Positions 60,326-64,000 of a DNA stretch of 64,000 bases are shown in pieces (positions within the stretch are counted from its first letter, which is position 1; every line of letters starts with the position of its first letter). Under the pieces are notes generated by a model. It saw nothing but the letters and a program-made list of their open reading frames with translations. It was not told the origin of the DNA and made no database searches. The translations under genes and the position numbers were made by a program. The stretch is from Agrypnia vestita (taxonomy: Eukaryota; Arthropoda; Insecta; Trichoptera; Phryganeidae): NCBI GenBank assembly GCA_016648135.1, contig JADDOH010002046.1, forward strand, positions 124,001 to 188,000, read 5' to 3'.

Positions 60326-60831
60326 GTTTACAGCCTTTCTGATTTTAATTCTATATTTAAAAACAAGTTAACATCGAGATTCTTGTGTCATTAGTGCCCG
60401 AGTCAAATGCACATGCCGCTCACTATTCTAGAGTATATAAGTCGTTTCTTAATATATTATGAATGCTCGTATCTGGAGAAAACCATACCAAGCAATGCAG
60501 TTGTATGGCGGAAACTGGTAAAATGTAATTAAATTAATATCTTTACAAAACATATTTTGCCAGTGTATTTACGTGTATTCCAAGGTTAAATGAATAACAA
60601 TGATTAGATTCAAATAAATAGATAGCAGTTACGCCAGTTATTGTGCGTTGTACACATTGAGGTAGGTACTTTTAATTTATTTTGACGATTCATGACGATG
60701 CGATGATAAAAAATGTATCGTTAGGTGCTCGAATATAACAGTACCGATAGAAATAATGATTGCGTACTGATTATTGTATTAATATTTTCTTCATCAAACG
60801 TCAGTTCTCTTTTTATAAATGATGATTTCAG

Positions 60832-60901
60832 ATTAAGAAAAGTCAAAATGGATCAAAGAAAGCTGATGGATAATGCCAACACGATAACAGACATGGCAAA
60901 G
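60832..60901 (+). CDS. SK: SK channel exon: calmodulin-binding domain, helix 2
   Basis: 70 bp: one base completing Ala, then 23 codons, LRKVKMDQRKLMDNANTITD, MAK. It is the second helix of the calmodulin-binding domain, which contacts the calcium-loaded N-lobe. The acceptor is GATGATTTCAG (ending 60831) and the donor is GTAACT at 60902. The open frame from 60725 runs through the intron and is not coding before 60832. Confidence 0.97.
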
Positions 60902-61674
60902 GTAACTCTATTTGATCAATCATTCCTAATTTTCTATACTCAAATTGCATCGCTTGCTATTATTAAAAGCTTTGCAAATCATTTTACACTCAGTACAACA
61001 TTAAATCATCCGCTAGCTAACACGAGCCTTTATTTTTTTTAGAAAAAATATTGGCTATAACAAAAAAATAATCACTTGTACTTATGTAGAATATATTTAG
61101 TTTAGAAAATTAGAGCAAATTCCCAAACCAAATTTCACGTGTAGCCTCACCTAGCTATGGAAATAGTTTTTTTTTGCTGAGCTTTAAAATTTTCAAAAGT
61201 TCTTGAAAATAAACGCATATAAAAATATTGTAAAATAATTATAAAAAAATCCACATATTTCAGTACAGACAAAAACACTTTTAAACACATGCTAATTTAG
61301 AGTCTTACACGTCAATGTATCTAACAATTTTTCAGTTTTATATTGAGAAAAATGTACAATGAACTTAAATTAACATAACAACTTTTTACTAATTATTTTC
61401 TAAATTGATTAACGCATGTTGTACCCGTCCAATGTTGATGTTTGCTTCATTTATCGACCGAAAACTTAAATAATCCTTTGAATCTGGTCATTTAAAAAAG
61501 AATCTGCAGTAAATATCTGCCACCTGAAAATATGACGTGCCATCCTAGCATGGAAACACACCACACGTAGTAACACTCTGTATTACCGACTGTACATGTT
61601 ATAAAGTGTTTGTAGTATTTGCCGCATAGATGGAGCGACTATACAATTCAAAGCAGAACCCAATACTTTTTCAG

Positions 61675-61776
61675 ACGCAGAACACGGTCTATGAGATCGT
61701 CTCGGATATGAGTTCGCGGCAGGATGCGGTGGATGAAAGATTGACGAGTTTAGAAGAAAAAATGGTGACACTGCAG
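61675..61776 (+). CDS. SK: SK channel exon: start of C-terminal coiled coil
   Basis: 34 codons, phase 0 at both ends: TQNTVYEIVSDMSSRQDAVD, ERLTSLEEKMVTLQ. The heptad-like spacing of Ile, Leu and Met in ERLTSLEEKM marks the coiled coil that helps tetramer assembly in SK channels. The acceptor is CTTTTTCAG (ending 61674). The donor GTTTGA at 61777 is weaker than others in the gene. Confidence 0.95.
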
Positions 61777-61898
61777 GTTTGATTAATTAAATATATATAT
61801 ATTTATTTTTTTTCTTCAAATGTAGCAAATTTATTTTGTGGTAACACAATTATAATTAATATAAATTAACTTTGTTTAAACCACTTATTTATTGAAAA

Positions 61899-61945
61899 AA
61901 ATCAACATGTTTCAAAGCCAATGGCTTCTTCATCAGGAAAACAAA
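61899..61945 (-). ncRNA. Hammerhead-ribozyme-like motif 10
   Basis: Inverse copy of motif 11, with CTGATGA, extra A, GAAGC/GCTTT stem II, GAA, palindrome ACATGT and T. Stem I is short (two pairs). Confidence 0.5.
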
Positions 61946-62022
61946 AATAATATTTAAAAATCGAAGTATAGATCAAAATATTAAAAAGTTATATATGGAA
62001 AATAATAATATAAAGTACCTAA

Positions 62023-62380
62023 TTAATATGAAAATAAATTTAAAAGATAACTATTTGCAAAAAGGACCTGATTATTTATAATATTCAATTTACTATTTAC
62101 ACTCTTTCTTATTTCCAAAATTTCTAATTTATCAAATTGTGATTCTGTATAATTTGTATGTAAAATTTGTAAACCCTTATTAATATCAAAAGAATGACCC
62201 GTAGCCAAAAGATGGTTAGCAAATTCAGAATAATTATTACTATTTAAACACCTTAAGTGTTCTTTAATTCTAATTTCAAAATTTCTACACGTTTTTCCTA
62301 TATAAAAATAATCACAATCATTACAAATTAATTTATAAACACCCGATTTTTTTTTTAAATTATCCTTATCTTTATTATTT
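62023..62380 (-). pseudogene. Penelope-like element GIY-YIG endonuclease domain, open copy
   Basis: About 119 codons are open to a stop: KDNLKKKSGVYKLICNDC, DYFYIGKTCRNFEIRIKEHL, RCLNSNNYSEFANHLLATGH, SFDINKGLQILHTNYTESQF, DKLEILEIRKSV and onward to NLFSY. GVYKL (GIY) and YIGKT (YIG), the Arg in NFEIRIKEH and the Glu in EILEI are the expected GIY-YIG landmarks. The CNDC pair fits the CxxC seen in Penelope-like proteins. There is no reverse transcriptase, so it is a 3' fragment although the frame is undamaged. Confidence 0.8.
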
Positions 62381-62409
62381 AATATGTATTTTTTTTATAA
62401 TAATATAAA

Positions 62410-62791
62410 TAATAAATTAAAAAAATACATATTAAATAATAAAGATAACGATAATTTTTAAAAAAATCGGGTGTTTATAAATTAATTTGTAATGATTGTG
62501 ATTATTTTTATATATAGGAAAAACGTGTAGAATTTTTGAAATTAGAATTAAAGAACACTTAAGTGTTTAAATAGTAATAATTATTCTGAATTTTCTAACC
62601 ATCTTTTGGCTACGGGTCATTCTTTTGATATTAATAAGGGTTTACAAATTTTACATACAAATTATACAGAATCACAATTTGATAAATTAGAAATTTTGGA
62701 AATAAGAAAGAGTGTAAATAGTAAATTGAATATTATAAATAATCAGGTCCTTTTTGCAAATAGTTATCTTTTAAATTTATTTTCATATTAA
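62410..62791 (+). pseudogene. Penelope-like element GIY-YIG domain, mirrored and frameshifted copy
   Basis: Mirror of 62023-62380. The tail from TGHSFDINKGLQ to the stop at 62791 is identical in protein. The upstream part is broken: an extra TA at about 62512 (TATATATAGG for TATATAGG) destroys YIG, and a G is lost after CACTTAA. It is thus a decayed twin. Confidence 0.8.
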
Positions 62792-62869
62792 TTAGGTACT
62801 TTATATTATTATTTTCCATATATAACTTTTTAATATTTTGATCTATACTTCGATTTTTAAATATTATTT

Positions 62870-62918
62870 TTGTTTTCCTGATGAAGAAGCCATTGGCTTT
62901 GAAACATGTTGATTTTTT
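62870..62918 (+). ncRNA. Hammerhead-ribozyme-like motif 11
   Basis: CTGATGA at 62878-62884, extra A, stem II GAAGC/GCTTT, GAAA and palindrome ACATGT are present. The stem I candidate GA/TC is only two pairs, so activity is less likely than for motifs 3, 7 and 9. Confidence 0.5.
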
Positions 62919-63056
62919 TCAATAAATAAGTGGTTTAAACAAAGTTAATTTATATTAATTATTAAATATATTTATTTTTAATTTATAATTTCGAAGTTAA
63001 TTCGTTTTCGAATTCCATTTCAATGATTAAAATTAAAATCATTTTCAATTTTTTTG

Positions 63057-63205
63057 GCTTAACTCTATTTTATGGCCTCGCTCTGATTTTCATAAAAAAA
63101 AATATCCTGACGTAGTTAAGTGCCCTGATGTTAAAACTGAAATCAAAATTTTGGGGTCGTAACTATTTAAAAAGTTATTACACTTTAAAGTTTGAAATTT
63201 TTCCG
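63057..63205 (+). repeat. ACTTTATGGC-family dispersed repeat
   Basis: Reads TTATGGCCTCGCTC, A-run, ATATCCTGACGTAG, TGCCCTGATG, AACTGAAATCAAAATTTTGG, TATTTAAAAAGTTATTACAC. Same family as the cluster at 9866-13090. Confidence 0.75.
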
Positions 63206-63322
63206 TATGTCTGGTGGGAGATTGCCATTGAAAATATTGGTGCTTAACGGCGTCACTACTACTGAATCTTCTGGGGTACGTTAGGAATTGCATTACAGAT
63301 GATATTTTTACTATTCTTACAG

Positions 63323-63480
63323 GAAAGGCTGGACGCCCTGCCTGAACTAGTGGTGAGATCTCTGACGCTACAGCAGGAACGGTCCGAGCAGAGGAGGCAC
63401 TTCCTCCATCCGGACACTGCCGCCCTCCTTCCTAGCGCTCCCGCCTCTAACACATCTCCACACGTCTTACCACACTCCAG
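63323..63480 (+). CDS. SK: SK channel exon: coiled-coil end and C-terminal tail
   Basis: 158 bp, phase 0 in. It reads ERLDALPELVVRSLTLQQER, SEQRRHFLHPDTAALLPSAP, ASNTSPHVLPHS and then AG. The coiled coil ends near QQERSEQRR; the rest is a Pro/Ser-rich tail that varies between species. The acceptor is CTATTCTTACAG (ending 63322). At the end there are two readings: splice at 63480 (CAG then GTGAAA) with a further exon outside the window, or read-through, where AGG is followed at once by TGA at 63482-63484 to give a protein ending HSR. The TGA overlaps the candidate donor. Confidence 0.93.
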
Positions 63481-63575
63481 GTGAAAATTCAATTATATTT
63501 AAAACTTACATTTACTTTAGATTTCTCATGGAGACAGGAAAAAACATTTATATCGGGAAGCATAGAATTTCGGGG

Positions 63576-63927
63576 GAATAATCCAAGATGATGGTCCCGT
63601 TATTCATACACTGAAAATAAGTATTTCACTATATAATTTAACGTCCTGTTAATTTAATCTAAATAAAATAATCGTAATCTAAATTAAACAAACCGAACCT
63701 AATATCCTAGCCTAACCAAACCTAATAACCTAACCTAACCTCATATATTGCCTATGAAATGTCAAAATATGCAGTGCATTTTTCGAAACTTTAAAGTGTA
63801 ATATCTTATTTAATACTTACTATTTAAACGTAAATTATCTTTCATTATGTTATTAGCACATTCAATAATATAGTGAAATACTCATTTTCGTTGTATATGC
63901 AATGGGACCATTATCTTGGATTTAGCC
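63576..63927. mobile_element. Foldback/MITE-like element, copy 3
   Basis: Starts GGAATAATCCAAGATGATGG and ends GACCATTATCTTGGATTTAG with CC at 63927. It is nearly identical to the copy at 12248-12600, including the interior CCTAACCTAACC-type block at about 63700-63745. Confidence 0.75.
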
Positions 63928-64000
63928 GCCCTTCATTGGCCAGCTAAAGGAATTACTTTACGCAATTTAACGTTCGCAGATTCATTCCATATCGACCATC

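Larger units (their letters stand above)
61853..62960. mobile_element. Penelope-type inverted pair F with mirrored GIY-YIG ORFs
   Basis: The unit is an 1.1-kb palindrome centred near 62393. The left half carries a minus-strand Penelope GIY-YIG segment (62023-62380) and the right half the same segment in plus (about 62410-62791). The outer parts hold hammerhead-like motifs and AAACCACTTATTTATTGAAA-type flanks. Head-to-head copies are typical of Penelope-like element insertions. Confidence 0.85.

Noticed and set aside
1..64000. CRISPR arrays, operons or bacterial-type signals
   Set aside because: The sequence is a eukaryotic gene with introns and transposons; no regularly spaced repeats of CRISPR type were seen.

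Overview
The window is AT-rich eukaryotic DNA from an arthropod, most likely an insect; the order cannot be told from the sequence. It holds one recognisable host gene: the plus-strand SK gene, a small-conductance calcium-activated potassium channel (KCNN family). Ten exons run from 14442 to 63480, each flanked by AG/GT and each continuing the known SK protein order: S2, S2-S3 linker and S3, S4-S5, pore and start of S6, rest of S6, calmodulin-binding domain, coiled coil, C-terminal tail. With one pore exon used, the nine joined exons give 1223 bases (407 codons plus 2 bases). The N-terminus and S1 were not found and are presumably upstream; the last exon either splices on past 63480 or stops two bases later.

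The main finding in the host gene is two pore exons (44453-44588 and 48032-48167). They are both 136 bp, have the same phases, are 34/45 identical in protein, and look mutually exclusive. They differ inside the selectivity filter (CVGYGD against SVGFGD).

Almost everything else is intron filled with mobile-element debris. 1-14441 holds LINE remnants, a mariner inserted in a LINE, a foldback element, a tRNA-like sequence and a cluster of foldback repeats. 14538-29854 holds Penelope-type repeats, two mariner remnants or copies and LINE tails. 30103-44452 holds a LINE nested in a LINE, an internally deleted piggyBac with its Cys-rich C-terminus kept, and a hAT-like element with 8-bp target duplications. 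44589-63480 holds a Harbinger-like MITE, several TIR elements, more LINE tails and four Penelope-like inverted pairs.

The strongest structural observation outside the channel is a set of hammerhead-ribozyme-like cores (CTGANGA, stem II, GAAA, palindromic stem III, matching stem I). They lie in head-to-head inverted pairs, some of which enclose Penelope-type GIY-YIG coding remnants. All share one extra nucleotide after CTGANGA. A second unassigned family, with TACTCCCTTT / AAAGGGAGTA ends and an adjoining hairpin, is present in six copies.

Coordinates of exons come from splice sites and reading frame read by eye. Boundaries of degraded repeats are approximate unless a target duplication is named.
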